Shown here: in pieces, positions 1 to 13,287 of the stretch | Layout of the letters: every line of letters starts with the position of its first letter | Numbering within the stretch: position 1 is the first letter of the stretch | NCBI GenBank assembly: GCA_022385755.1 | Contig: MU278348.1 | Location: 1,461,035-1,525,034, forward strand | From: Trametopsis cervina | Lineage: Eukaryota > Basidiomycota > Agaricomycetes > Polyporales > Irpicaceae | DNA length: 64,000 bases | Reading direction: 5' to 3' | Program-made: the position numbers and the translations under genes | Notes under the pieces: model-generated | The model's input: only the letters and a program-made list of their open reading frames with translations | Told to the model about the DNA's origin: nothing | The model's database searches: none

Positions 1-85
1 AATCCTCGTAGTACAATAGAGACACTCAAGAAACAATAAGAAAATATACGCCCGACTACAAGCCACTCAGCTAGGACATGCTACA

Positions 86-2507
86 TCACTCCTCCGCCTC
101 CGTCACATCCTTCTCCTGTACATCGGCACCCTTCTCGTCCTCCTGCTCCTCTTTCGAATCCGTTTTCGACTTTTCCGACGGCGTTACGCTCTCCGTCAAT
201 GACTTGCGACTCTTTGTTGAATGCGGTGCCGTTCCCGGTACAGATTCGCCGTTCGCCCCAGGAAGTGCAGTGGCGGTCACTGCAGGTGATGGTGACGGTG
301 TCCTTGATCGTTCAAAAACCGGCGGGAACGAGCCAACACTCCCCTTCGCACTCAACCCCCCATTTCTCTTCAGACTCCCATTCGTCCTCCTCTCCCGCAT
401 TTCCACTCTACCTTTCTCCAAATCCGAGATGTCAGGCATGTCAGGTATCTCCGGCACGTCTGGGATCTCCATCGCCTGGAACCGACTGCCCCGCGGGGTG
501 TTCCACGCTCCGTGTGGCAGCCAACTCGGCCGCACATGCGTGCTTCCGCCGCTACCACTCCTAGATCTGAATACATCCTCCTCCCGAGAGCCGCGACTGC
601 GGTTATGCATGCTTTGTTCTTCGCGGGCATGGCTAGCAGCAGACAATGCTCGCGCTCGTCGCTTGGCACGTATAATCGTTCCGATAGCGCCGAAGGTCCC
701 ACGCAGCGAATCCAAGCCCGGTTCCTCAGTCTTCTGAACGATTTCTTGCGTCGATGCAACGTCGTCAAAGTCAACGTCAAAGTCCTCAAGATCATCTTCG
801 CCGGTGATGTGCTGCGGGAGGGATATCCGCGGGGCTGAGGCGTGGAAGTCACTTGCGGTTGGTCCCGAATTAGTGCGAGACCGCAGCACTGAGCCATGGG
901 ATCGACGGGAGCGGACAGTTCCTGACCGGCGAACACTAGCTCTGCGGGCGGCGAGAGGGTCTACTTCTGATCGAGCAGCTTCGAGAAGAAGAGTCGTGTG
1001 TTCGTCAACCTGGAGGGTTATACGATCAGAGATGGTATCACAGGTCTTCGTAACGGAGTCGACGTACCTGAGTCAGTCGTCTCGGGTCTACCTTAGACAT
1101 CTGGAGTATGAAGATACCGGTGCAGATGACGAAAAAGGCGAGCACAACAGTCATGATCTGCGACCCGCTTGCTTTGAGACCCTTATATAATATCTGCCAA
1201 AGCTTTTAATACATAACCCGCAATCACATCAGATTATACGTACCACCGACGTGACGAGTGTGCAGAAAGTGACTGTGGCAATCGTCAGTTTGGCTCGCGG
1301 TTGTAAAGGTGGTACACGCACAGGTGACATAGTACGTTGGCGTAACTACGCGTATCGTTCAGTCCAACTTCGTTTACAAATCTGAATAAATGTGACGCAC
1401 CCATCGCTACGGGAGAATGTTAGGAGCGCTGACTCACTGCCACTTGAAACTACTCACCGGTATTAAACAGCGCTAGCGCAACGTTCAGATAGTATATTTC
1501 GGTGACTATGGAGCATCTCAGATGACGCTGGGAGGAGAGAGCAAAAGGAATCGTACGAAGGGTTATGACGACGAATACGATAAGGAAGTAAGTAAACCAG
1601 TTCTTGAACTGTGGAGTGCGGGGTAAGTTAAGACACGGCACAGTGTAAACACTGAATCCTTGCACACCTGATTATCGCCGCGTATGCTCGTCAAGATGCA
1701 CGCTCCAAGACCTTGCGTGCAACTGACGCTGATTCCCCCGATGAGACTACATATCCCTATATCTACGCCATGTTAACCACGTGAGATATGCTTTATAGCG
1801 CAGCGGGACTTACAAGGCAACATGCTCTTCTGGCCGTATCGTGGCGCCACCCAAACCGCAAGAAAAATGGCGACAGCGATCACTACGCCGCCGTATGTCA
1901 GGAACCACGGGGTTACAAACAAATGTCGGAATTCAATGATGGTGGTGACACTTTGTTCTTCTGGACCGTTTAACGCGAGGATTGAGGAACCGAGGAGACA
2001 TTGGACACAGGATATCCAGCCAAAGAGGGATAGTTTCTCGCCGAGGATGAAATGAGAGAGCAGAGACGATATAACGACGGAGAGAGCGCCCATTGGTGTC
2101 TAGAGCAGGAGCGTCTGATATGCAGTGCGGTGTAACGCAAAAGTGGGACGTACGACAATGATAGCCTCTACAAACGCATACGCTGCGAAGTTGCATAGCT
2201 CGCCGAGAATCATGATGATCATGCCTGTCCACCACATGGGCTAGTGAATATCACGGTGAGTATGGTACGATAAGGTAACGAACGACCAGACTCACGGACT
2301 TGAGGTAGGCAACGCCTTCCCCGGCGGCCTGACCTCGTTGAGACTGCAGCAGGCCCTTCTTTTTGAAGACAAAGGAGGACCCTATGAGTACGCCGCTGCC
2401 TATGGCCAGGCAGACACCGACACTGGGCGAGATGAGCGGCGCAGAGGATAAGACTTGAATAAAGGGACTCACACTCTGTACTGGTGCGGTTGCGGAGAGT
2501 CAGACAT
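86..2507 (-). CDS. NIPA-family magnesium transporter (DUF803), multi-exon
   Basis: Multi-pass membrane protein of the NIPA/DUF803 family, known to carry Mg2+ across plasma or endosomal membranes. The start at 2507 gives a short first exon (MSDSPQPHQYR) that joins through a GTGAGT intron to VGVCLAIGSG and IGSSFVFKKKGLL. Following exons read WWTGMIIMILGELCNFAAYA (about 2238-2180), PMGALSVVISSLLSHFILGE with LSLFGWISC and LALNGPEEQS (about 2099-1950), YGGVVIAVAIFLAVWVAPRY, then FKNWFTYFLIVFVVIT and TEIYYLNVALALFNT (about 1605-1460). The last exon carries the hydrophilic tail VDEHTTLLLEAARSEV and GTFGAIGTIIRAKRRA and ends at 86 after an acidic C-terminus. About nine hydrophobic segments agree with the family. 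Seen: the exon-encoded motifs. Known: the family role. Inferred: Mg2+ as substrate here. The upstream region is shared with divergent DPH4. Confidence 0.85.
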
Positions 2508-3035
2508 GGTGGGCGCAGACGGCGAGGACGTGAAGGAGGCGTCGGCCGTGCACCAGGACGAGACGAGGAGATGGAGGAGGTCGTGGTGGAGGATGGGTGT
2601 GGTGTGTGCCTCGGAGGGTGGATCTCATGCTAATATTCACTTGAACGGGAGACTATAGCTTCCGGTAATCGACTGGCCCATTGCCATCAGACCGAATTCT
2701 AGCTGCTCCACAACGCCTTGCTGGGTTCCTGCTCGTCACTCACACAAACGTGCTCGCTCTTTCGTCCGTGGGCACACTCGGCGTCTCATAGCGCGTTCTT
2801 ATTTGAGTTGACCTCAGCGAAAACTTTGCTGTTCTGAGCCACTTCAGCTGAGTAGACCGTGTAAGTCAGGCGATCACAGTTGGCAATCTCCGCGAGTCTG
2901 ACACAATCTTCCAAGCAGACTTCTTGTCCGTCAGCACCGTCAGTAACGGCGACTGGCTGTCTGGAGTGGGCGCGCCTTTGGTTCTAACGAGTGCAGGTGG
3001 AGGCAGTCGCGTCCGTCAGTAAGTGAGTGTGATCG
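2508..3035. promoter_or_regulatory. Bidirectional promoter region between NIPA and DPH4 genes
   Basis: About 530 bases separate the divergent starts of the NIPA-type transporter and the DPH4-like gene. No convincing ORF or RNA gene is visible. It is probably 5' leader and shared promoter for both genes; no specific element can be supported. Confidence 0.45.
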
Positions 3036-3644
3036 GTGGTCACTAAAAAAGGAAGCTCACGTTTGATCGTCGTCACTACAACGTCTCACAAACATTATTC
3101 TCAAACTCAACATCGTACTCTCACAATCATTCGTTGCCTCTCGTCACCGCTGCAAGCCTCATTAGCCCTGGATGCCCAACGTCACTCTGACTACTATGAC
3201 GTTCTCGCGCTTCCGAAAACTGCTAGCATCTCAGAGGTGAAGGCAGCTTACCATCGCGCTTTGCTCTTGCACCATCCCGACAAACAAAACTCTCGCGAGG
3301 CCCTCAAACAGGGTCAGCCACGCGTCGACGTAGACACGCTCAAGAGAGCCTTTGAAACGCTTGCCAATACCGAAGCACGGGCCAAGTACGATGCGCTGCG
3401 TGCTCAGAGGTCCGCTGGTCCGCGACCTGCGCAAGTTGTCTCCCTGGAAGACTTCACCGAACTGGGCGACAGCTTGGAAACATGGCGATACAATTGTCGG
3501 TGCAGCGGTGCATATACTATCACCGAAGGGGATATGGAGAGGGGTCAGCATCTGGTAGGATGCAGCAGTTGCTCAGAGGTGATATGGGTCGGATACGAGT
3601 TGGTGGAGGATGACGAAGAGACTGTCAACGACGCTACGGCCTGA
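3036..3644 (+). CDS. DPH4: Diphthamide biosynthesis protein 4 (J-protein with CSL zinc finger)
   Basis: A single-exon reading of 202 residues. A J domain starts near residue 52 (DYYDVLALP) and contains the HPD motif (LLLHHPDKQ, about residue 80) and the helix TLKRAFETLANTEARAKYDAL. After a short linker there is a CSL-type zinc-binding domain with C-x-C (NCRCSGAYTI) and C-x2-C (VGCSSCSEVIWV). J domain plus CSL finger is the architecture of Dph4/Jjj3, an iron-binding co-chaperone needed for diphthamide formation on eEF2. The ATG at 3036 is the only in-frame start before the J domain and leaves an unusual extension of about 50 residues; a short upstream first exon is an alternative. The gene converges with the DNA methyltransferase gene. 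Confidence 0.85.
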   Translation: MVTKKGSSRLIVVTTTSHKHYSQTQHRTLTIIRCLSSPLQASLALDAQRHSDYYDVLALPKTASISEVKAAYHRALLLHHPDKQNSREALKQGQPRVDVDTLKRAFETLANTEARAKYDALRAQRSAGPRPAQVVSLEDFTELGDSLETWRYNCRCSGAYTITEGDMERGQHLVGCSSCSEVIWVGYELVEDDEETVNDATA

Positions 3645-3965
3645 GGGTCATTCGGACGACTCATAATTGTCGTATGCATCACTGACGCGAGGGAGTAGAA
3701 CGAAGGTACGTCGTCAGCATCGCTGAGACGTGCTCGTATGCTGACGTGAGGATTACAGGCATAGTTTGGCGACGCGCGATAGAAGGCGGGCTGAGTGCTA
3801 TTGCACGCACGCAGCGCAGCATCATTAGCCATGTACAGTAGGCAATGAAATAAATCAATGTTGTACAACATGACTATTGTGCAGACCACTCGACATATGC
3901 AGCTGGCTCCTGCGGCCCATCGCCTTTCGTTCATTCCTTCGTTTCCTCTCTCCGGTGTGCCTTGT
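3645..3965. other. Convergent 3' intergenic segment (DPH4 / DNMT1)
   Basis: About 320 bases between the stop codons of two convergent genes. No coding or RNA feature is visible; presumably 3' untranslated sequence of both. Confidence 0.4.
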
Positions 3966-6900
3966 CTACTCATCTACACTCATAGCATTCGCCCTTCGCT
4001 CCACCCAGTCCTGGAACACAGCCTCTTTCAATTGGCGACCAAGTGCTATCCCGACGGGCCAAGGCACCGCGTTCCCGATCTCGCGGTGCATCTGCGGTCA
4101 CGATAGATGTCGTTCAGGTACGTACTCCTCACATGCTACACCGTGGATATTGACTTACCGTCTTCACCACCTGGTCCGTCACAGAATAAAACTGGAAATG
4201 ATCAGGGAAACCTTGCGATCGTGCAAGTTCGCGAACCGTGACGACCCGCTTGCACTGGTCCGTCTCGCGTCAGCCCTCACGACCTCTCTTTCACCCGCGG
4301 GTTGCACTCACATATGGGTTCAGTACATAGGACTGCTTCGCCATCGGCTCGACATTTGTCACCGTTGTATGGAACCACTTGTCCTTGTCCAGGCGTGCAT
4401 AGAATCCTGCAAAGTGCGCGGTCGATCAAGATGCTGCGGCGCGACACCAACATGACGACGTACTATCTCGGAATCCGCGCCTCGCCACCGCGGAACTCGG
4501 ATTCATAATCTGCCATTCCTTGTCAATGAGGGACCGCGGCACACCGGGCTTGAATAAGTCTTCACGGGACGTCAGTTCCCTCAACGTGTGGTCGGCGTGG
4601 CACTCTGGAACACTTACCTTGGAAATCCGCGCCTGGCCGCAAGCCAATGTAAGTCACGCTGCACGCGCAATGTCATCAGCGCTCTCGAAGACTGTAGCAG
4701 GCTCGTCAACAACACGTACCGCGCGATCGTTTCCTTCTTCAACGGCCTCGTGAAGTGCTGCAACTGCTTCACCAACTCCTGCTTCGCCCGCGCCTTCTGC
4801 TGGTACCATGTCGTCGGATCGGTGCGGTATATTCCAGGTTGTCGAAGCCCGACTGTCGGCTTCTCTGGGTTCACGGTCAGCAACGGAACGACCTCGCCGC
4901 TTGGGAGCACCCGCGCTCGTTCCCCAGGGTTTAATGGGTTGCGCCTGTGCCACAAGTCAGCATGGTCTTCCACATGCCGCAGCCTCACAGTACGTACCAG
5001 TCAAACCATGGCAGATCACTGATTGCATCATCAACAGATACATACCGGAAAGGTGCCATGCCTGAGGTGGCAGGGATTGGACTCAGATGAAGTCCATGTG
5101 GCAGGTGGATTTGGAGGCTGTCCTTGATGGGGATGTCATACAGAGGTGTAGGGAATGTTGGCAATGTGTGTCCAAGCTGTGATGCAATCAGGAAAAAGCG
5201 GACCCTTGCTTGTGGCGTGCCATAGTGTGCTGCTTCAAGCAGGGCAAACCTGACTTGATACCTGAAAACTGGTAAGTCTGCTGTGTGCTCTGTAACACAA
5301 CTTGCTTACCCCATGGCTAACAGTGCTCGTACAAAGAACGTCAGACCCCCAGCTGGTATTCCTCCAGTGGTACTGTACCTGTCCTTCTGGGTGCTGTTAA
5401 GGTTGTAATGAATAAACCCCCTAACATTCTCAAATAGACAGTGCTGTGGTTTCAGGAATTCAATCCATGAGAGTAGATTGAGTACTAAGTGACTCTTTCT
5501 ATCATTGGCCTTCTGATACATGTTGAGAGTGGAGTGTGGTTGACTAGGCCAAACACTTAGGGCTTTTCTTTTCAGAGACGATACAACATACCAGGGGAAT
5601 CCTGCCACCACACAATCAATGTCTTCAGGCTTTAGCATTGGTGGCAGGGCCTCATGCTGAATGGATTCCAGTGCTGGAGGATTCTGACCATGTGTGAGTT
5701 TCATAGCCTGCTCTAACACAAGATTGGCACACTGATTGTATACCAGTGTGTCAGGGGAGTTTTTGCTGCAGAGTAATTAATGATAATCAAGAATGAATCA
5801 TATTGCACACCTTAAGGTAGAAGCTGCAGAAGGAGAAATTTCAACTGCATGTGTTAGCTTTAAGACCCCTGTATCTTGCATACTGAGAGCAAAAGCTCCA
5901 CAGCCTCCGAATGGGTCAAAAGCACGGAGTGGAGGATTTTTCTTGAATGCCTCTTGCAGTGCTTCATCAGACTTGGCACCTTTGAAACAGATCTGACATG
6001 TCGTTAATATGATGTTTGCCTCCTCTAATGTTTGCCTCTGTTGCCAGTGGTGATTGTCAGGTTTTTGACAGTGAAACCGAACCAGGAAATGGTATGGCGA
6101 AGTGAGCAGATATGTGTGGATGTCATGTGGTGAGCCGAAGGCATGCTCTGCCTTTACAGTGCATGGCCTAATGAGTTTGACAGCTGAGATCACTACAATC
6201 TCATCTGTCAACACAAGCTCTTGCTAGACAAGTAAAAACAGTAATCCATATATTGTAGATAATTCTCAATAAATCTCAACTTACCTCATTCTTGATGACA
6301 TCAGTGTTTGATGCCTTTCCAAGGATTTCATTCAGGCTGCTAAGGACTCTGAGAGTTATATTACAAGCTCCCAGATCACGAGCCTTAGCAGACTGATCAA
6401 AACCAATGATTTGACCAACCAAACATGGTCCACCCAGTGACTCTACCAGGGCAAAGTCGTTAAGGTGGTAGCTGTGGTTGTCAAAAGCAATTCCTGAACC
6501 ATTTTCAACCACCTGTGGTGCTGCAGCAAAGTTTTCTGCAGCATCATGAGCACACACAGGACAGCTGTCAATGTGGTTTGAAGCAGCAGGAATTGAAAGA
6601 TCCTTAGCTTGCAAGAAGGACCCATCATTCTGGTTATATAAGAAGCTGAAGGAAATTGTTACTGTTGTGTGCAAAGTTTTCAAGTGTAACTTGCCTGCAA
6701 TGAAACTCCTTCTTTTTCCAACAATTGTAGTCTGGACTTTTGGGTTTTTCGTACTTCTCATTATACTGCACACTGACTTTTGCAGTAATTGCAGATAGCT
6801 GCAAGTCACCACAAGTCTTTGTGAGGAAGAGTTCACTGGGGTCATGAATTCTATAATCTCAGTTTAGCAAAGGAACAAGATAGAAAGAAATGAAAGTGTA

Positions 6901-8846
6901 CTCCTGCAGCAGACTCTTTGAGGAATGCTCAAACCACTGAAGGTGAGCAGTCTTGTTCTTTTGGTTGATGTAGATTATTTTACCAAACCTGTGACATTTT
7001 AGTTGAGTTTGAATCATGATTAAAATTACCAGAAAATGAAATACCAGAAGTAGTCTGCAATGGTATGATGTTGAGGAACTTTGCTTATTTCCAACATATT
7101 CTGAGGGAGAGGAAGATTTTCTCTGCCAGAATAGCTGCCAGCTGGTGCAAGTACTGTGTCTCCAATCTGATTTAAAAGATGAAAAACTGAATTTATATCA
7201 TGCAAATTGCCAACATACCTGGTAGTAGGTGTGATTTATTCTCACACTGTTAAGAAAGTCACCTTCAACTCCATGAGGCTCAACATGGGATCTTTTCTCC
7301 AAAGTCTTCTTGAGGATTCTGATGAGCTCTTTGTGTGCTGAAGCCTGAAAATCTGCAGGGGAATGAGGCAACCTGGAACCAAGCACATGAAGTTTTTCAT
7401 AGAAGAGTCCAGTTGATAGACTCTGAATGAAAGGAGTGACTCTGGTAGTGTTCTGATGTTCTGGACGAATGACATAAATATCCAGATCATGCACAGCAGG
7501 GACTGTGGATTGAGAAGGAATGTGTATGTTTCTCTCTGGAGTTTGCCTCTGTGAGATCAGGTCTTCAATAAGGCGGCTGTACCTGGCCTCATTGTACTCT
7601 GGAAGCTCAACCACAGCTGCTACTGTTGAGCTCTAGGAACAATTAATTTCTATGACAGAGAACATTCAACAGAGAACTCACAGCTGCAAGAATGCTTTCT
7701 TTTGTTAGAACCACACCCAGGAATGGGTCTTGAACACCTTCATACAGCTCAAGAAAGGTGTCTCTGCTGGTAGTGGCCCCCTCCTTGTGTACCATACTCA
7801 CAGCCAGTTGAGCAATCCTATGACTGCTGTAGAAGTCGACAAAAAGGCTGCTGTAGAGCTGTGATGGTGACTTCAGGATATAGAAGGCCCACTCAGTCTG
7901 CAGGTAGAGTGGGCTGAGGGGCAAATGAAGGTGAGGCTCCAGAGACATAGTAGAAGAAGAAGAAGAAGCATACTCACCCTTCATCAACATTGTAGTCAAT
8001 AGCAAAGGTGACTATTGCTGTGGTGTGTATTTTCTGGGTGTAGCCTCTGCGTGCATTGACCTCATCTCCCTCAACCTCAAGCTCTTGACCGGCATCTTCT
8101 TCACTCTCATGAACTGGCCCAACCATGCCAATAGCTCTGAACTGCCGTGTGTTCACAGCACTGAGTTCACGCAATGATACGAGGGCGTTGTTGCGAGCAG
8201 GCTCAAAGATGGTGAAGTCTGTCAAGAGCCGGATCGGCTTCTCGGCCTGTTCATCGCGCTCCTCCTCGCCGAAGATTATGGTGTCCGCGGTCTCGAGGAT
8301 AGCGTCCTCGTGCCGCGAGAGATCCAGGTATTGCACTGTACGGTCCGAAGATCAGCACGGACAAACTGGTGGCTGCGAGCTCAGGACTCACGTGGTTGTG
8401 GGCGACTGCGCTTCCCAGGCTGCGAGAGTAAAAGTCAGCGATCGTTGAGGCGCACGACTGCGGGGCACGCTTACCCTGGGCGGCACTGCATCACCGCGCG
8501 ACGCGCCTTCCTTGCGCTTTCCTGTCGAGTGCGAACGCGCATGTGGCGGCGGATCTTCGCGCGCAACATTGCGTGAGCTTCTGGACGAGCCGGCGGATGA
8601 AGGTACGCCAGCCCGCGTTCCAGACGAGGATAGTGAGACGCGAGAGCCGGAAGCTGCGGTTGACTGCGACGTCGAAGGGTATGCAAATGCCGTGGGGCGA
8701 GAAGTGGAATGAGTGGGCTGTCGAGACGAGCTTGCATAGAGCGAGTTGCTTTGGGTTGCTTCGCGGGCGAGGCTGACATCCCTGGCGTCCGGGTCCGAGT
8801 CGCCGAAGCTCTGGCTGAAAGCGGTTGGCCTGTTTCGTCGAGACAT
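3966..8846 (-). CDS. DNMT1-type DNA (cytosine-5) methyltransferase with RFD and two BAH domains
   Basis: Maintenance-type cytosine-5 DNA methyltransferase. From the start at 8846: a Ser-rich basic leader; a replication-foci domain (exon 8334-7974, [20 protein letters not shown], then [15 protein letters not shown] and [11 protein letters not shown]); two BAH domains (one from [12 protein letters not shown] near 7170, one from [17 protein letters not shown] near 6470); then the catalytic domain. Motif I reads [12 protein letters not shown] (about 5925), motif IV GFPCQPHST once a 48-nt intron is removed, motif VI FENVRGF (about 5440), motif VIII QARVRFF (about 5205), then [10 protein letters not shown]. 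The C-terminal exons give [41 protein letters not shown] and motif [10 protein letters not shown], ending at 3966. All key motifs are present and frames are open, so the gene looks functional. The middle of the gene is nearly CpG-free, unlike both ends. Confidence 0.9.
4990..8160. other. CpG-depleted tract inside the DNA methyltransferase gene
   Basis: Only about twenty CpG dinucleotides were counted by eye in roughly 3.1 kb, and many consecutive 60-base lines have none. The flanks switch abruptly: 4861-4920 has about eight and 8221-8340 about fourteen CpG. CpA and TpG are common and GC content is visibly lower. Introns and exons are both affected, and arginine is written mostly with AGA/AGG. 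This resembles long-term deamination of methylated CpG, or a segment with a different history. Confidence 0.8.
5544..5591 (-). other. 48-nt intron splitting the catalytic cysteine codon of the methyltransferase
   Basis: On the minus strand the intron runs from a GTATGT donor at 5591 to a CCTAG acceptor at 5544 and contains a CTAAG branch-like motif. Removing it joins TG to T and restores Cys in GFPCQPHS. The intron length is divisible by three and the retained reading contains no stop. Confidence 0.8.
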
Positions 8847-9795
8847 CGTGATATAGCGGGTTGGGTGAAATAGGAAGGAGAGGCGTGAACGCGTGAGCGA
8901 ACGGGTTGAGACGGTGGAATAGGGCGCAGGGAAGACAGGTCCGAGAAATAGAGGCTGGGAGCACGGGGCGTTATACGAGTCGAGAGGAGTGCTATGCGAG
9001 AAGCGATATATTAGAAGGGTTTGATGGCAGACGAAATGGACGTACGTATGAGAGGAGAATATGTTTGTTTCCGAGAATTATATCCAAGCAAGGTGCGAGC
9101 GAGAGTTCTTCTGCCAACCAGAGCGCTCGTCAGCCCAATAGCAGACACATAGTAGCGCAATATACGTACCCGAAGTCCAGAGATAGTACAAAAATATCGG
9201 CCTTACAAGTCTTCTCCAAGTGTATCCTAGAGAACAGATGCCGTGATCAGCCTCACGCAGTTAGCGCGTCGAACCCATGAGCCTACCAAGATGTGGGTGT
9301 CAGTGAGTCCAAGTTCCGATCCAAGAGGTCCGTATCTTCAAGTTTTCTAATAAAACGGGCACCGTGTTAGTATCACGTAGTACGGAATGAATTTGTCAAC
9401 AGAATACGGACAGGGGACTACACACCTAGGTCTTCAAGTATGTCTCGATCGCGAGACGGTTTAGCAGAGTCAGAGTTGCCGGGTATTTGGTCTGAGAAAA
9501 TGTCGCGCCCGGTTAGCTCCCGTGGTATGTTAGACCAAAGATAGAGCAGAGCACCAGTCGTTCCGAGAGGTAAGAGTCAGAAGTGTTGGAATAGAGAATT
9601 GGCGTTGTTGGCTATAGAAGCAAGACGAACAAATTAGCGATCCGGCATGGATAGTTGTACGCGACAAATATGCAATACCTTCCGGTGTCACGTCAGGGAT
9701 ATACAAGTTCGAAGAGCACGGAGGGTTTTGTAGTGGTTAGGATGTTGTTTTTGTGTTTGTTTTCGGTTTGTGTTTTGTGATATTGTTTTGATCGA
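8847..9795. other. Intergenic region upstream of the methyltransferase gene
   Basis: About 950 bases with no recognisable gene. The proximal part is presumably the promoter and 5' leader of the minus-strand methyltransferase gene. A strongly T/G-biased tract at about 9737-9795 precedes the possible gene described next. Confidence 0.35.
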
Positions 9796-10376
9796 GAGTT
9801 CGAGAGCTAAAGGGGCAGACGTCAGCCACATCATCCGACGCGTCGCACGCGCGACAAACACCAGCATACGCACAGTAGAAAGAAGAGAGATATTTCGCGA
9901 AATAGTAGACGGAGAGAGAACTGACGGTCGAAGTGGCAACCGTACGACTAGAATCAACTGGGCAGGCAATATACAGGTGAGCTCCCTGCGCCACCAAGCT
10001 GATACACGCTCACACGCACCGTATCAACGCGCTTTCGCCGAGAAGAAATAGACACAGCAGGGGGTAGTCGTCCGACTGACGAAATCTGACGCGAAGGGAC
10101 TGGTTCACCAAGTCAGCAGAAGCACGAACGCCTACAGATAAGGTACGTACCCAAGTAACCTGAGGGATCTGTTTTTGGTTTGTTTTGTGATTTGAATAGT
10201 TTCTGTTTTTGTTGTTTTGTGCGTGGTTTGTAGGGATAGAAGATGTGCGTTCGAGAGTTTGGATAGATGTGTACAGTTGCGGTGTGAGAGAGCTCAGAGC
10301 GATCAGCAAGCAGCGCGCGAACTTCAAAGTCGAGCTTCTCAAACTCGCCAAGTCTCTAGATAATAGGCGCCCATAA
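9796..10376 (+). other. Possible unrecognised spliced gene
   Basis: Three protein-like open stretches are separated by intron-like sequence. The first (about 9796-9975) encodes ADVSHIIRRVARATNTSIRT and further basic residues and ends at a GTGAGC donor. A middle part ends at a GTACGT donor near 10143. The last follows a T/G-rich intron-like tract ending in TTTGTAG (about 10232) and encodes VRELRAISKQRANFKVELLK, stopping at 10376. The family is not recognised, no start was found and the frames were not joined with certainty. Non-coding sequence is an equally fair reading. Confidence 0.2.
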
Positions 10377-11451
10377 ACAGGAACCTGCTATCGCGGTGGC
10401 CGCAAGTCCGACAAAATCAAGGAACTTGGCGTGAATATCTCCCTCGGATATAAAATGAACATCCCCTAGAAGTCATGTATATAGGGCTCATTACAGAAGT
10501 TTTCTAATAAGTAAATACATTTTCGCGTCAGGCAAGGATACAACTTCGAGAGAGCGTAGCGCGGGATTGGTATCATCTCTATTTCTCTTTCTTGCAGATT
10601 TCGCTTTCGTTTGTCCCCTGAGTGAGGCCGGACTTGTTCCTTCGGAAGCGCGGTGGACGGTGCCAGTATTGAGAGGGAGCACCGACTCATGCCTCCTCAT
10701 GTCCAGGTACTCTCTACACGTCCCTCCTTCCCGCGATTCTTTCCCCGCAGAGCCAACCTGCACAACACGACCGGACCGCGCTCGACATACAATGAAGTCC
10801 GTGAATGAATTCGGCATGGGGAAAATGCGAACAAATAACACTAGCAAGACCAAGAAGTGAAGGCGAGGTACTACGGTAGACAAGGGTGTAGCGTAGGATA
10901 GCGCATAGCTACAGGGAGGACAACGCAGAGCAAGCGGCAGCAATAATCTGGCTAGATCATACACACTCGATGCAAGTTGAATAGCGAGGCAGGGACGAGC
11001 TGCACGGGCGCAGGGACAAGGCATGGGTAAACACAGAATGGCGAGGGTGTGATACATATAGAAAGGAACAGGCAAATGATGGGATGTACCGTGATAATAC
11101 AACACAGAGATGCTGGTGATATTCGTACGGGCATGAGACGGCGACAGGGCGACAGGGAAAGAGGCACACCAGAGACGATATAGGTTTGATGAGGTAAAGA
11201 GTAGAAGGGGCTAAGGACAGCTTTCGTAATTCGGATGCGTGTGCGAAAATCGTTTATCAGGGACAGGTGGGGAAATTAGTCGTGCGACGGAGGTCTGCTT
11301 CGATAACGGCAACAAGACAGGAAGGAACGGAAGGGATGGGATGGGGTTGTGTAGAACAATTGATGTGGTGGACTTCGCATCTAGTGATACATCCGGAACC
11401 GACATCGGGGACGCCATCGTGGCGACAGACGGTTCAGCGGGGGAGTCTAGC
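10377..11451. other. Gene-free stretch downstream of HOG1
   Basis: About 1.1 kb with several short overlapping ORFs on both strands, none with recognisable domains, splice-supported structure or protein-like composition. It includes the presumed 3' untranslated region of HOG1. Confidence 0.35.

Positions 11452-13287
<1,836 letters not shown>

Noticed and set aside
78..737. 219-codon plus-strand ORF
   Set aside because: Exact shadow of the last exon of the NIPA-type gene, which has strong family support on the minus strand; the plus-strand protein is Ser/Pro/Leu-rich without a domain.
5306..5719. Apparent loss of the catalytic PCQ cysteine in the methyltransferase (frame reads GFPWYVV)
   Set aside because: A 48-nt intron with good donor and acceptor removes the odd residues and restores GFPCQPHS, so the enzyme is not judged dead.
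10567..10860. 97-codon plus-strand ORF downstream of HOG1
   Set aside because: Hydrophobic start looks signal-like, but the rest is unremarkable, overlapping ORFs exist on the other strand, and no promoter or splice evidence was found.
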